Made by a program: the position numbers and the translations under genes. From NCBI GenBank assembly GCA_023898485.1, contig CP060225.1:682001-746000 (forward strand): 64,000 bases of DNA, in the 5' to 3' direction. Positions 24,263 through 34,703 of this stretch are shown in pieces. This DNA is from Candidatus Peribacteria bacterium (GTDB taxonomy: Bacteria > Patescibacteriota > Gracilibacteria > Absconditabacterales > Absconditicoccaceae). How positions within the stretch are numbered: position 1 is the first letter of the stretch; each line of letters opens with the position of its first letter. The notes below the pieces were generated by a model. That model saw nothing but the letters and a program-made list of their open reading frames with translations. It was not told where the DNA came from and searched no databases.

Positions 24263-25513
24263 ATGAGCACCTCCACTCGCCTCTCACTTCGATACACCAC
24301 CATCACCACTCTTATTGTGCTCGTTTTTGCTATCGTAATCAATGGGCTTTTTTTCTCGAGTCGATATAGAAGTGAGCATGATGTCATCCATCGTGATCCG
24401 CCCGCTATCCATCTTAGCGACGATGACACTGTGATCATACAAAAAGGAAACCGCAATCTCCCTTTTGAAAGGATGATTATGGTTAGTCAAGAAGAATTTG
24501 ATGCCCTCAATACCCACCCCTCATGGATTGTGGATGATTTGGTACGTTATGACGATAGTTGGCTCCTGGTCTCTGATGGTCCAGTCGATAGTGACATGGT
24601 CCGTATGATCGATAGTACTTCTGCTGTCCAGAGTCAGATTGTACTGATCAAGATTAGTCTTTTCGTCCTCATAGCAGTAGCACTACTGACATATTTTGTA
24701 TCTCTTTGGCTGACTCGCTATGCACTCCGTGATATCAAAACAATCGCAGACACGGTCGGACGTACGGATATCAATTCGCTGGATGAGAAAATATCACTCC
24801 CCCATCTCCCCGCCGATGATGAGATCCAGACCATCGCGACCGCCATCAACAACATGACCGACACACTCCACGGCCAAGTGAGTCAGATGAAACGTTTCGT
24901 CGGAAATCTCTCCCACGAAATCAAAACTCCGCTCATGACCATGCTCTCACAGATAGATGTATCACTCAGAAAAAAGGATTATCAGACTGGTCTCGAACGT
25001 AATCGTACTACTGTCCAGCAAATGAATGATCTCGTCACCATGATGACCGAGCTTCATCAGGCAGGCCAATATGATATCGCATGCGAAACCGTATCTATCG
25101 AACCGCTCATACATGATGTAAGAGAAGATGTCCAGTGATGCTATCAAGACAAATCCATCGCCCTCACGACCGCCATCACCCAATGACTGACATGGAATAC
25201 TGATCCTCGTGCACTGCGTACTATCCTGCGCAATCTCATAGAAAACGCATACAAATACACTCCCGCTGATGGCGCCATCACGATCACAGCGGATGAGTCA
25301 CATCTCGCTGTACATAATACCGGCTCCTCACTGACAGACGAACAAATCCATCACATCCGAGAGCCCCTCCGACAGGCCGACAGCTCCAAAGGGCAGGATC
25401 AGGGATTTGGCCTAGGGCTCACCCTCGTCCAGACACTCGTAGAGAGGCTATGATACGCGATCAGCGTGGTAAGTGATGAGAGCGGGGTGAGGTTTGAGAT
25501 TACTACTGTTTAA
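24263..25513 (+). CDS. Two-component sensor histidine kinase
   Basis: 416 residues. Two membrane segments (about 15-35 and 133-152) frame a roughly 95-residue extracytoplasmic sensor domain. Then come a HAMP linker, the phospho-acceptor box NLSHEIKTPL (His near residue 218), the N-box NLIENAYKYT, and the G-box QGFGLGLTLV. Four UGA glycines lie in the last third (after DVREDVQ, in ITQGL, and in ERLGYAISV); with the standard code the ATPase domain would be lost. It senses an unknown external signal and should phosphorylate the OmpR-type regulator encoded two genes downstream. Confidence 0.93.
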
Positions 25514-25531
25514 AATCTTTCACTTTTAAAT

Positions 25532-25966
25532 ATGGCTATTAGATTTCTTAGCACAATAGAGCAATGGAAAGATTTTTCCAATCTTGCACCATACGCAATT
25601 ACTATAGATGGAGAAGAATGGTTTTCTACAGAACATTATTATCAATACCAAAAGTATAAAGACATCGACCCGTCATTTGCCACATATATCAAATGAATAC
25701 CGAATCCCAAGGATGTAAAAAAACTCTGTATCGAAAATGATACAAAACATGGCACACGGGATGCAATAAAGGTTGATATTTTATCGAAAGCTGTCCAGGT
25801 TAAATTTACTTCATATTCCAATTTACGTAGACTACTCTTGTCTACAGGTAGCGAAGAGCTTATTGAAGCAAATCCAGATGACTACTTCCGATGAGAGTGA
25901 ACAGATGGATCAGGGAAAAATATGATGGGAAAAATACTCATGGATATAAGAAATAAACTACAATAA
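25532..25966 (+). CDS. NADAR-family protein (YbiA-like)
   Basis: 144 residues. Matches the NADAR fold family: FSNLAPYAITIDGEEWFSTE, then HYYQYQKYKD, LLLSTGSEELIEANP and the C-terminal RGEGTDGSGKNMMGKI. UGA glycines lie at KGIPN and twice in RGEGTDG, where the family has conserved glycines. Known members hydrolyse N-glycosidic bonds, in riboflavin-pathway intermediates (YbiA) or ADP-ribosylated guanine. It sits between the histidine kinase (18 bases upstream) and its response regulator (32 bases downstream), an unusual location. Confidence 0.85.
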
Positions 25967-25998
25967 ATTATCTTCATCTTCTAACACCTTGAAAATAC

Positions 25999-26661
25999 AT
26001 GTCTCTTCATCTCCTCCTCATCGAAGACAACGTCACCATCGCAGCTAATATCCGTGAGTATCTCGAACTCGAATGATGGTCGGTCGATGTCTTTCATGAT
26101 GGTCTGGAATGACTGCAGCAAGCCCAGACCCATACGTACGACTGTCTCATCTTGGATGTCATGCTCCCAGGGGTGGATGGCTTCTCCATCTTAGAAGAAG
26201 TGAGGAAGAAAAAACAGACCCCTATCATCATGACTACTGCTAGAGGTCAGTTGGACGACAAGTCCACGTGATTCTCTGCAGGCGCGGATGACTATCTCGT
26301 CAAACCATTTGAGCTGGCGGAGCTGGTGATGCGCATCCGTGCACTGGTCAAACGTAGTGAGGTGTCGGATATCATCCGCCGAGGCGACCTCGAGATCGAC
26401 CTGGAGACTAACTCTATCACCAAAGATGGACAAAAAGTAGACCTCACACCCAAAGAGTGGCATATCCTCCTGATGCTCCTGGATGCCAATGGTGGTGTCG
26501 TTCAGCGTGCGACTATTATCGACGAACTCCGAGGAGATACATGAATACGAGATAGCAAAAATGATGCCAAACTTGACGTCTATATTGCGAATCTGAGAAA
26601 AAAACTCGACAGAGAACTCATTGAAACCGTGAAAAGTGTAGGATATAAGCTCTCTTGGTAA
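25999..26661 (+). CDS. OmpR/PhoB-family response regulator
   Basis: 220 residues. The receiver domain has the acidic pair (IEDN), the phospho-accepting Asp near residue 53 (LILDVMLPGVDG) and the conserved Lys (LVKPFELAEL). The C-terminal winged helix ends with LDVYIANLRKKLD and TVKSVGYKLSW, as in OmpR/PhoB. UGA glycines occur at LEGW, GLEGLQ and DTGIRD. It is the evident partner of the kinase at 24263-25513. Confidence 0.93.
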
Positions 26662-27192
26662 TATATAGTAGAAAAAGCAACAAACGTAAAAAAAGTAGAA
26701 GAAGTAGAGAGACCATTAAGAAAAACTGCAAACATTATCTGAAAAAGTCCGAACATCTGTCTGAGATGCTATCATCGTATCAAGGTAGTTGAAAGGAAGC
26801 CGACTGGGTCCCGCCGAAGGTGGGGAGGAGGCAGATGGACATGAAAAGAAGATGGAAAGTATGACGCATCGAAGCAGAAACAAAACACGTATCGAGTCTG
26901 TGAGGACGAGGCGTTTTGGTTACTTTTTCGCTGGGAGAAAAAGTAACAAGAAAAGTAACCTCAGCAGAGTGTCTGTCCAAAGAGTAACACATATATCTCC
27001 TTTCCCCGTCAGTCTTTTCCACTCTTTAAGTTTGCTTTAGGGTAGGTGTCTATCATATCCAGCGTATCACTGATGACCTCTCCTCTTGCGGTACAGTACT
27101 CGATCGAGCACTTCTTACTGCGATAGGGTTTCAAGCTGGTCTACGTGATGATTGGATACTCACTATTTTACCCTTATCTACTTACTTATAGT
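26662..27192. other. 531-bp region without a convincing gene
   Basis: No ORF here matches a family. The plus frame directly after the response-regulator stop stays open to 26946 if UGA is sense, but has no ATG and an odd composition. A perfect 11-bp inverted repeat, GTTACTTTTTC with GAAAAAGTAAC around a 7-base loop, lies at 26919-26947 and is followed by another AAAAGTAACC. It could be a remnant of a mobile element or a repeated sequence. Confidence 0.5.
26919..26947. repeat. 11-bp perfect inverted repeat
   Basis: Arms GTTACTTTTTC (26919-26929) and GAAAAAGTAAC (26937-26947), loop 7 bases. It lacks a clear T-tract, so it is not an ordinary terminator. Confidence 0.6.
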
Positions 27193-27885
27193 ATGAAATC
27201 ATTACAAAAAACTCTTCTTATCGCTGGAGGTACCGTGATCGGTATCGCCGTGGCGGGTGGTATGTTTGCATACCAGGATGGCAAAATTGGCGCATTTAGT
27301 GATGACACCGTCCAAGCTGCTCTCGAAGCGAATGACTACAGTGCACTCTCTACTGAGGCACAAGCGCAAATCACTGAAGACCAGTTTGCTGATATGGAAG
27401 CTCATCAAGCATCAAGAGAAGCGATCCAGACTGCTATCGCAAATCGTGACTACGAAGCGTTCCTCGCTGCTGCTGATGACAGAATGCTTGAACGTATCGA
27501 TAGTGAAGAAGCTTTCAATGAGCTCGTAACTCGTGAGGCGGCTCAGACTACCTACCAATCTGCTCTCGAAGCAGCTGTTGTAGCCAATGATTATGACGCA
27601 TATATCGCTGCAGAGGATGCTCTCCATGAGGCTATGCAACCATCTGACGAAGACAAACAAGCTAGATTCCAAGAACTCGTCACCTACTACGAAGAAAATG
27701 GCGCACTTCCACAAGGTAGATGATTTGGTATGGGTAAAGGTGGTATGGATGGATGATTTGGTCCAGACGGCGGACAAGGTATGAGAGGTGGTCCTCGTGC
27801 TGATCATGGATTCGGTCCCCACGACGATGATACTGAAACTAATGATGATGGACCGATAGATACCACTATCACCGCTACTCAATAA
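27193..27885 (+). CDS. Exported helical protein with Gly-rich tail
   Basis: 230 residues. The N-terminus (MKSLQKTLLIAGGTVIGIAV) is a signal peptide or anchor. The middle has repeated helical units containing NDYSAL, RDYEAFLAA and NDYDAYIAAE with spacing of about 45-50 residues. The tail (from about 176) is rich in Gly, Asp, Met and Pro and uses UGA repeatedly for Gly (RGFGMGKGG, GGFGPDGG); with the standard code the tail would be missing. Family unknown. It is probably extracytoplasmic and may be linked to the preceding two-component system, but 531 bp separate them. Confidence 0.7.
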
Positions 27886-27952
27886 ACATAATAAAAAAAA
27901 CGAGAAACCAAGTTCTCACCATACAAAATAGATACACACCTATCGCTTAGCT

Positions 27953-27984
27953 ATCCCTCACTCTTCGGAGTCGGGGGATTTTTT
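27953..27984 (+). terminator. Strong Rho-independent terminator
   Basis: ATCCCTCACTC-TTCG-GAGTCGGGGGAT forms an 11-bp stem with one bulged C and a UUCG-type tetraloop, followed by TTTTTT. It ends the plus-strand gene at 27193-27885 and abuts the stop codon of the converging methyltransferase gene. Confidence 0.85.
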
Positions 27985-28546
27985 ACGATTTCGTATAGAT
28001 ATGTATCTGCGCATCAGTCTGCTCGCTCGGATAGGTCACTGTCTCGCCCTCAGGTCGATCACGGATATCGAACATATAGGAGATGAACTTCGCACCTGAC
28101 TTCATCTGTGGGATGAGGACGTTCTTGAGCTGTCTGTTGACGGTTTTTGGCATACCATAGACGTAGATCACATCGACCTCGCTATAGTCATAGTCCAGCG
28201 CATTAGCTCTGATGATACTCAGATTAGCAAGTGGGTGACGACGAAGCTGGCGGCGAACATATCGCACCAGTGGTCGCGCGATCTCTATACCGATGACGGT
28301 AGCCGTCGGGTTATCCTGAGCGATAGAACGGGACACATTGGCACTCCCACAGCCGATTTCAACAAAAGTTTGACCAGACCCAAGTCACGCCAATCTACTG
28401 ATCTGCTTCTGATCTTCTGATCTCGTGGGTACCCATGGAGCCAGTGATCCTGCACCTCTGGCAAATCCTCGTGCCACTCGCAGGATAGCACTATACACGA
28501 GGATAATTGCTAGCATTTTGATGATGTGAAGTACTTCGGGGGACAT
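27983..28546 (-). CDS. Membrane-anchored class I SAM-dependent methyltransferase
   Basis: 187 residues. A hydrophobic N-terminal segment (residues 8-24) is followed by a typical Rossmann core: FVEIGCGSANVSRSIA (SAM motif I), VIGIEIARPLV (motif II acidic end), SIIRANALDYD and VDVIYVYGMPKTV. One UGA glycine lies in RLAGLGSG just ahead of motif I. Short methyltransferases of this form are common in CPR genomes; the substrate is not known. It is the last gene of a minus-strand cluster running from 30954. Confidence 0.75.
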
Positions 28547-28584
28547 CAGAGATATGTGTGATAAATTTTTTACTTATGAAAATA

Positions 28585-28899
28585 TTACATAAACATCCTT
28601 AGTAAATCAGGGTCTTTGATCATATCAAGTTTTCGCACAGGATCGAAGGTAAGATCTATCACGACATCATACGTGGGGAAGCGTTCATGGATTGCATTGA
28701 TCGTCATCTGCTGCATGAGTTCGCCATCAGGACAGGCAGGCGTGGTGTAGGTCATGGTGATGGTGATTTTCTCCTCCTCGTCATCGCAATCGATACCATA
28801 AATCAGACCCAGGGTCCGTATGTCGACGATAGGAAATTCGGGGTCGTACACGGTTTGGATCTGTTCTTGAATAATGTCTGAATTGGTTTTATCGGTCAT
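28585..28899 (-). CDS. MIP18/DUF59 family iron-sulfur assembly protein (SufT/PaaD-like)
   Basis: 104 residues. The sequence VYDPEFPIVDIRTLGLIYGI, then ITITMTYTTPACPDGELM has the conserved DPE(F/I)..D and the single Cys of the MIP18 domain, used in Fe-S cluster assembly or transfer. No UGA codon. The ATG at 28899 overlaps the last 11 bases of the upstream gene, suggesting translational coupling. Its client proteins are unknown. Confidence 0.85.
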   Translation of the reverse strand: MTDKTNSDIIQEQIQTVYDPEFPIVDIRTLGLIYGIDCDDEEEKITITMTYTTPACPDGELMQQMTINAIHERFPTYDVVIDLTFDPVRKLDMIKDPDLLRMFM

Positions 28900-29281
28900 G
28901 TCTCGCACGATTACCTTGTCTGAAAAGGACGACAAATAACCCAAGGAATACTACCAGCAGCATAATACCCAATACTTTGCTTCGTGCCTGGAGGAAGATA
29001 AGCGTCGCATTGATGATGACGAAAAATCCGAACAGGAGAGACATTTTGTAGCTGTCGGAGAGTGCTTCTTGTGAGACACGACGAGTCAGACTATTGATCG
29101 CTCGGAAGACATAAAAACTCGCTCCCCAACCGACGAGAAAAAGTGCGATCAGTAATAATCCTATCGCTAGTGCTGGATCCTCTTGTGGATTGATCAAGAA
29201 ATAGAGAAGAAGACCGAGTCAGACTCCAATGATGATTTTGAGCCATGATCCGATATGATACCACTGTGCGGAGGAGTTCAT
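28889..29281 (-). CDS. Small membrane protein, 130 aa
   Basis: Starts MNSSAQWYHIGSWLK and has about four hydrophobic segments (LKIIIGVGLGLLLYFLI; IGLLLIALFLVGWGASFYVF; LLFGFFVIINATLIFL; VLGIMLLVVFLGLFVVLF). It ends GNRARHDR, overlapping the MIP18 gene start. One UGA glycine. No family recognised. Confidence 0.65.
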
Positions 29282-29286
29282 AGAAG

Positions 29287-29338
29287 AAGGGTGATAAAGG
29301 GTAATAAAGGACTATAGAGGATAATGAAGGATTTTTAC
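29287..29338. repeat. 10-bp periodic repeat, about 5 units
   Basis: AAGGGTGAT, AAAGGGTAAT, AAAGGACTAT, AGAGGATAAT, GAAGGATTTT: tandem degenerate units immediately 5' of the minus-strand start at 29281. Confidence 0.65.
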
Positions 29339-29380
29339 CACTATTCATGCTATTTTTAACAACTGTTTCACTATGTTTAT

Positions 29381-30151
29381 CTACATTTCTACATTGATAT
29401 CATCTTCTTGCGCTGCATCTTGTGCTGTCGCAGCCTGTGCCAGCTCGCTCGGTGATGCAAGATAGAGACTATCAGAACCTGATTCGTACATTCTGGTATA
29501 GATAGCTCTCCGCACACCGATACCAAGTGGTATCAGACCATACATCAGAATCGGTGGCCAGATAATATATCGGTGGAGATTGTCTTGAACAGGAGATCTC
29601 GACACAGCTGCTATAATCACACCATAGATGAGCATCGCCCACACCAAACCAAGTGTAGCTCCGATACTCGCAGAGATAGAATAGTGAGGGTTTACCATCA
29701 TCTCCAGCTGCATAGATCCTACATAGACAGCAAGTGCTACATGGAGTGCCATCACGAAAAAGAGAGATCCTAAATCACTCATAAACACAAGATACACTGG
29801 TATGAGGAAGATGAAAATAACAATATTGGTCATGACCGTATAGCGGAACATAGATCCAAAATCATAATACTCATCACCATAGAGCATACTATATGTAGCT
29901 ATCAAGATAGCCATACCGACAAATGTACTAATCAACGTCACGATCAGAAGGAGAATAGAAATGAGCGGATTGGATGATCATCACCCTATCGCATCACCAC
30001 CGACGATCATATTAGCAGAATCACCCACAATCGTCAAAAGGAGGAAAAACGCAAAGCCCAAGATTGCACCCAATACAAGTCAGATAAATGTTTTGGTAAG
30101 TGTGGTACCGATAGTGGTAGATGGAGGGATATTGTCTCGTGTAGCAGTCAT
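29381..30151 (-). CDS. Polytopic membrane protein, 256 aa
   Basis: MTATRDNIPPSTTIGTTLTK is followed by six or so hydrophobic segments, and the C-terminus is acidic (ATAQDAAQEDDINVEM). UGA glycines occur in the first third (GLVLGAILG; VGGDAIGGSSN). No motif points to a function. It follows the lipoprotein gene by 22 bases and is probably in the same operon. Confidence 0.65.
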
Positions 30152-30173
30152 ACGTTATAGATGGAGGATAAAG

Positions 30174-30674
30174 TTATGGTGTGATACATCAGAAGTTTTC
30201 TTGTCGTGCATCGTCTCGTTTGGAGCGGAGTTTTTTGGATGTGGTGAGATATGATATGCTTGTCGTGGGTGTCGTGGAGAGGAACACATAGGAGAGATAC
30301 ATCGCTGTATCATGGATAGGATCGCCAATAAAATCAGCATGATAGAGTCTATATTCTTGATCACAGTCACTCGTCATCGTACGTATCTGATCTACTCCGT
30401 ATGAGGGATATGATGACTGATTCACAAATGTATCCATATCGTCAGTAGTGCTGATAGTCTCCATGGATTGTGCGATCAGCGTACCTATCGTATCATCGCC
30501 ATCCATGTGTTTATAGGAGGTGTCAGCAGTGGTTGTATAGTCTTTTTCGTATGTGCCAGGGAGATCTACCCTGTATGATCCAATAGTAAGTGATGAAGAA
30601 GATGACCCGCATCACGACAGACCTACTGTGCAAAGCATGATCGCTGTCCATCCTACTATCCTAGAGCAAAACAT
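30174..30674 (-). CDS. Lipoprotein, 166 aa
   Basis: The N-terminus MFCSRIVGWTAIMLCTVGLS is followed by GCGSSSS, a lipobox with Cys at about residue 22; the Gly before it is a UGA codon. After cleavage the protein is polar and likely anchored outside the membrane. No family recognised. Its start lies inside the last codons of the preceding gene (14-base overlap). A second UGA is read near the end, extending the protein by four residues to TAA. Confidence 0.65.
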
Positions 30675-30954
30675 ATGCCGCCGCAAGTATAGCACCTAAA
30701 AGTAATCCACCCATAAATGTTTTGATCATAAGCGATGACGATATCACATCATCCTCGTGACTTACTTTCCACAGTTGCAACCAGACATACGCTATCATCA
30801 CACCTGCAAGTACCAAATATCATGGCACCACAATCATGGTCGCAATATTTGCTGTCTCTGTTCCAAATAAAATTGGTCCTCTCAGAACAACCAATGCAGC
30901 TATCAGTGAAGTGAAGAAAAATAGACCTTTGATGATTTCAAATAATATGACCAT
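30661..30954 (-). CDS. Small membrane protein, 97 aa
   Basis: MVILFEIIKGLFFFTSLIAA begins three hydrophobic segments, the last being FMGGLLLGAILAAAYVLL. The frame needs one UGA read as Gly. It ends in TAG overlapping the lipoprotein gene. Unknown role; first gene of the 27983-30954 cluster. Confidence 0.55.
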
Positions 30955-31128
30955 GCCTGAGAACAATAATATGAGACAAATATATATAGACACAACCCTG
31001 CCTACATATCTGATGGATCATGATCACTCATAATACCACTACCAGATATTACCATACATAGCTTCATACTATCAAAATAAGCTATCTTTGCAAGTGATAT
31101 CCACAACAATCCATAGGGTAGGCTCATG

Positions 31129-32547
31129 TTAGTGTCTAATCTGTTCTCTCATGATGCTGTCGAGATTGCCTGCGCTCGCGACCAAGATCATATCATCCTC
31201 TGTCAATGTCTGCAGTGATTCTACCAAAAGCTGCTCTGACCCTATATATTGTCCTCCTACTGCCTGTGCAAAGGCTGCTCCGAGATCGTCTGAATCGTGT
31301 GATATCTGACCAAGTTTTTCATCTAGTAGATCTTGTAAATCTTCTCGCTGTTCTCTGGCAGTATATGGGTGATAAATTCGTACCTGATCTGCTCCCTCTA
31401 GAGAGTCAATAAAATCGTCTCGTAGTGAGAGGAGACGTCTGGCTTGGTGTGGCTCGAAGAAAATAATAGTATTTTTCTGAGGAAAATGAGCTTTCATCTC
31501 TGGGACGAGACGCTGAAAAGCATCAGGATGATGACCGTAGTCAGAATACACTTTGGTCCCCGTGGAGAGCTCGCCGAGATACTCCATCCTCCTCCAGAGT
31601 CCGGTAAACTCCTGTAGTGCTTGCAGCGCTGCCTCGCGGTCAAATCATGGATCTATCTGCTCCCATGCTACCAATGCCAGTGACGCATTGTATGACCAGA
31701 ATGACCCTCGAATATGCGCAAAATCTATAGCAATTGGAGTGACAGGGATAATGGGTGCTGTCGGAGTAGCACTCTCTGCCAGTGTGACCAACTCACTATC
31801 ATCCTCAGGGAGGATAATCGCTGTCTGGGTCTGCTGTCGGAGTTTGGCAAAAGCAGACTGGTAGGAGCCCAAAGTCGGATAATAATCATGATGATCATGA
31901 GTCAGATTCGTCGTGATCGCGACATCGGTATCGTACATCAGGAGGTGTTCTCTATGCTCACACGACTCCAAAACGAAGACAGACTGTTTGATAGTGCTGA
32001 TCATCAGCGTCCCACGTAAGATGTGCTCCATCACCTCACGAAGATAGTCTTCATGTCATGCTCCGATGATATAGTTCTGCTGATCATGATCAGGCAGCAT
32101 GGCTCCGACGACACCAAGCGCACATTGTGCTGATCCAGTAATACCTGCCGTGATAGCAAGTGCTGTCGTACTCGATTTGCCATTAGTGCCTGTGACTGCC
32201 ATCGTACGGAAATGCTTCGATAGCTCAGCGATGAACTGATTGTATGTCATGGGCACATGATAGTGCTTGGTCTCCTGTGCCTGATATGCGAGTGATTGCT
32301 GGACTTCTGGACCATCATAGATAGCCTGTATATCCGAGTAGATGACAAAATCATCTGGCTGTACTTCGTAGTTTCCATGACCGATGATGATATCAATCCC
32401 TTTATCAGACAAGGTCTGTGTAATCTGCGATTCATGATCATTGATACCGACGATATTTTGGTAGCCTAAATCATGGAGAATACCAGCGATAGCTGACAGT
32501 CCTGTCCCACCCACTCCGACGATGACGATGTTATTAAGATGGATCAT
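31129..32547 (-). CDS. murC: MurC, UDP-N-acetylmuramate-alanine ligase
   Basis: Adds the first amino acid (L-Ala) to UDP-MurNAc in peptidoglycan synthesis. 472 residues. Seen in order are the N-terminal Rossmann motif GVGGTGLSAIAG, the ATP-binding VTGTNGKSSTTAL, the Mur-family ESCEHREH and NLTHDHHDYY, and the C-terminal YSDYGHHPDAF. UGA glycines at IIGAGHED and IDPGFD. MurC is preferred over Mpl because of the start and length, but Mpl cannot be ruled out entirely. No other mur genes are nearby. Confidence 0.88.
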
Positions 32548-32623
32548 GACAACAGTGTAGTAAAGTCATAATAATCAGTACTGTGCAACTAGGATATATT
32601 CTTGTATATTTGATTTTCCACTT

Positions 32624-33670
32624 CTACACTGCTACTGGAGCACTAATTCTCGGATGAGGATCATACCCGACCAGCTCGAAGTCCTCTCGTTCGAGTGCTT
32701 CTATGTCTTCAAGAGTTTTGATGTCTTTAAGGATGTTGAGCTCAGGCAGTGGACGCGGTTCACGTCCCAATTGCTCATTGACCGCATCTCGGTGATTTTG
32801 GTAAATATGTGTATCACCCAGCGTATGGACAAAAGTCCCTGGCTCATACCCAGTGATCTTGGCTATCAGCATGAGTAGAGTCGAATACGATGCAATATTG
32901 AATGGTACACCGAGAAACATGTCTGCACTACGCTGATACATCTGGAGATGCAATTTACGACTCGTTGTATCGACATTGAACTGGTAGAACATGTGGCATG
33001 GCGGTAGAAGCATTTCACTGAGTTGGACAGGATTCCACGCGCTGACAATAATCCTACGATTGGTGGGATTTTTTCTAATCTGGTCGATCGCTATGGCGAG
33101 CTGGTCGACACCCTGACTATTGAAATTGCGTCGCTGATGTCCATAGACAGGACCGAGATCACCTCGGCGCAGGACGAAGGGGTGGTCTGCTGGCAAGCTT
33201 TTAATTTTGTCAATAAATTTCTTTTTGAGTGCCATTCGCTCTTCTGCGTATTTTGGCTTACGGTGTGCAAGTCTCAGGTCACAGACATCCATCTCTGGTT
33301 CATGGACAGGTCTTTTGTGATGTTGTCTATGTTCTTCTAGCTGCTCTTCTCGCTGAGCAAGGTCATCGTCATCCATATCCAGCGCGTCATGTACATGATT
33401 TTCTAGCCAGTTTTGGAAAGGCCATTCATCTCGGATATGCACATCACGATCCACGAGATATTTGATGTTGGTCTCACCACGGATGAGCCAGATCAGCTCT
33501 ACGATGATACCGCGGAGATAGGTCTTCTTGGTCGTGACGAGAGGAAATCACTCAGACAGATCATAACGCATCTGTGCTCCGAAAATACCACGCGTCCCGA
33601 CACCGGTACGATCGTCTTTATCGACACCAGTATCTCTAATAGTTTGGAGGAGATCGAGATATTGTTTCAT
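32624..33670 (-). CDS. thyA: ThyA, thymidylate synthase with a small-domain insertion
   Basis: Methylates dUMP to dTMP using methylene-THF. The N-terminus [23 protein letters not shown] and [11 protein letters not shown] are conserved; the G of SEGFP is UGA (33548-33550). The catalytic Cys is in [11 protein letters not shown] and the C-terminus ends APVAV. At 348 residues it is longer than E. coli ThyA (264) because of about 90 residues between RDEWPF and GDLGPVYG; a shorter insertion at this place is known from Lactobacillus casei. The usual GxQWR reads GHQRRNF, so a conserved Trp is Arg. It is clustered with folA, which recycles the dihydrofolate it makes. Confidence 0.95.
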
Positions 33671-33739
33671 GATCAAAAAACGAAGCAGACAAAAACTACT
33701 TCCTCTATACTCAAATCATGGATGATGTCGAGAGGAAAA

Positions 33740-34633
33740 TTAATTATGGATTCTAATTTTCAATATCTCCTTTTCATCAATAAACTCAATATCCTCCGAT
33801 CATGGTAATTGTAAGATTTCTTCTTTTACTCTTGTTCTTGTTTCCTCTTTTCCTGTAAAATAAAGGCGATACTTGTCTTGCGGTCTTAGGTTCTTTTCTT
33901 TCAAAAATTTTTTTGCCATAGGAATAATATTACTTATGCCATCATCACTAAATCCCTTTGCAAAATCCTTATCTGCCCCAAAAAGACTATATGATCTATC
34001 AAAATGTATATTGATTGCTTCAGATTTTTTCGTTCATGATCCCTTATACCAATCAATATGTGATTGTTTACAAAAATTAATGTTATTTACACCAATATAT
34101 GTCGGTATATGAGCAAAATATCGATCATCTATATTGTTGTTAGATACCTTATACTGCTCTAGGTAACCACCATACTTCTTTTTTATATTTTCTCTTCTTT
34201 CTTTGTGTTCATCATTAGTCAATACTTCACGAGCAATAAGTTCTATCGCTCTTTGTAGATTATCTGGACTGTGTCCACGAGCTGTCAATATTGCGAACAT
34301 TTCTGCATCAATCAATGCCAATTGCTTAAAGTTTTCAAAACTTGGTGGGAAGTTACCTTCTTTGATTGCATCTTGTGTATCTATCAGCAAACCATCGGGT
34401 CCAGGATGAGAATCATGCAGATAATAGTCGCGAAATCTCTGGAAAGCATTCTCTGCCTCATCATTAGGAAATTTAAATTGTCCAGATTCAAAATATAGCC
34501 AGGGATTCTGATCAACATCATGTGCTAGAATCTCCACAATCTCTCCTGTCATAGTATTCTCGAAAAAGTTGACTGTCTGAGGAGAAAGTACATTTCCATC
34601 AAAATCATATACTGGCAACAAAATACGATCCAT
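33740..34633 (-). CDS. HAD-like protein, putative phosphohydrolase
   Basis: 297 residues from ATG 34633 (MDRILLPVYDFDGNVLSP) to TAA 33740. YDFDGNVL and later FAILTARGHSPDN resemble motifs I and II of the HAD superfamily, where the first Asp is the nucleophile. Motif III/IV (KSEAINIHFDRSYSLFGADK) is less certain. Two UGA glycines lie in the C-terminal part. Placed between thyA and the P-loop kinase, it might act on a nucleotide, but the context is the only hint. An upstream in-frame ATG at 34726 would overlap the neighbouring gene and is less likely. Confidence 0.6.
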
Positions 34634-34703
34634 AATAACAAATAACCATCTTAAAAGTCTGATGGTTATATTTTTTTCACCAATAATATCAACACCATAT
34701 TGA

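Noticed and set aside
26789..27040. An 83-codon plus ORF (MKGSRLGPAEGG..)
   Set aside because: Its composition looks like translated repeat sequence, it spans the inverted repeat, and there is no start signal or recognised family.
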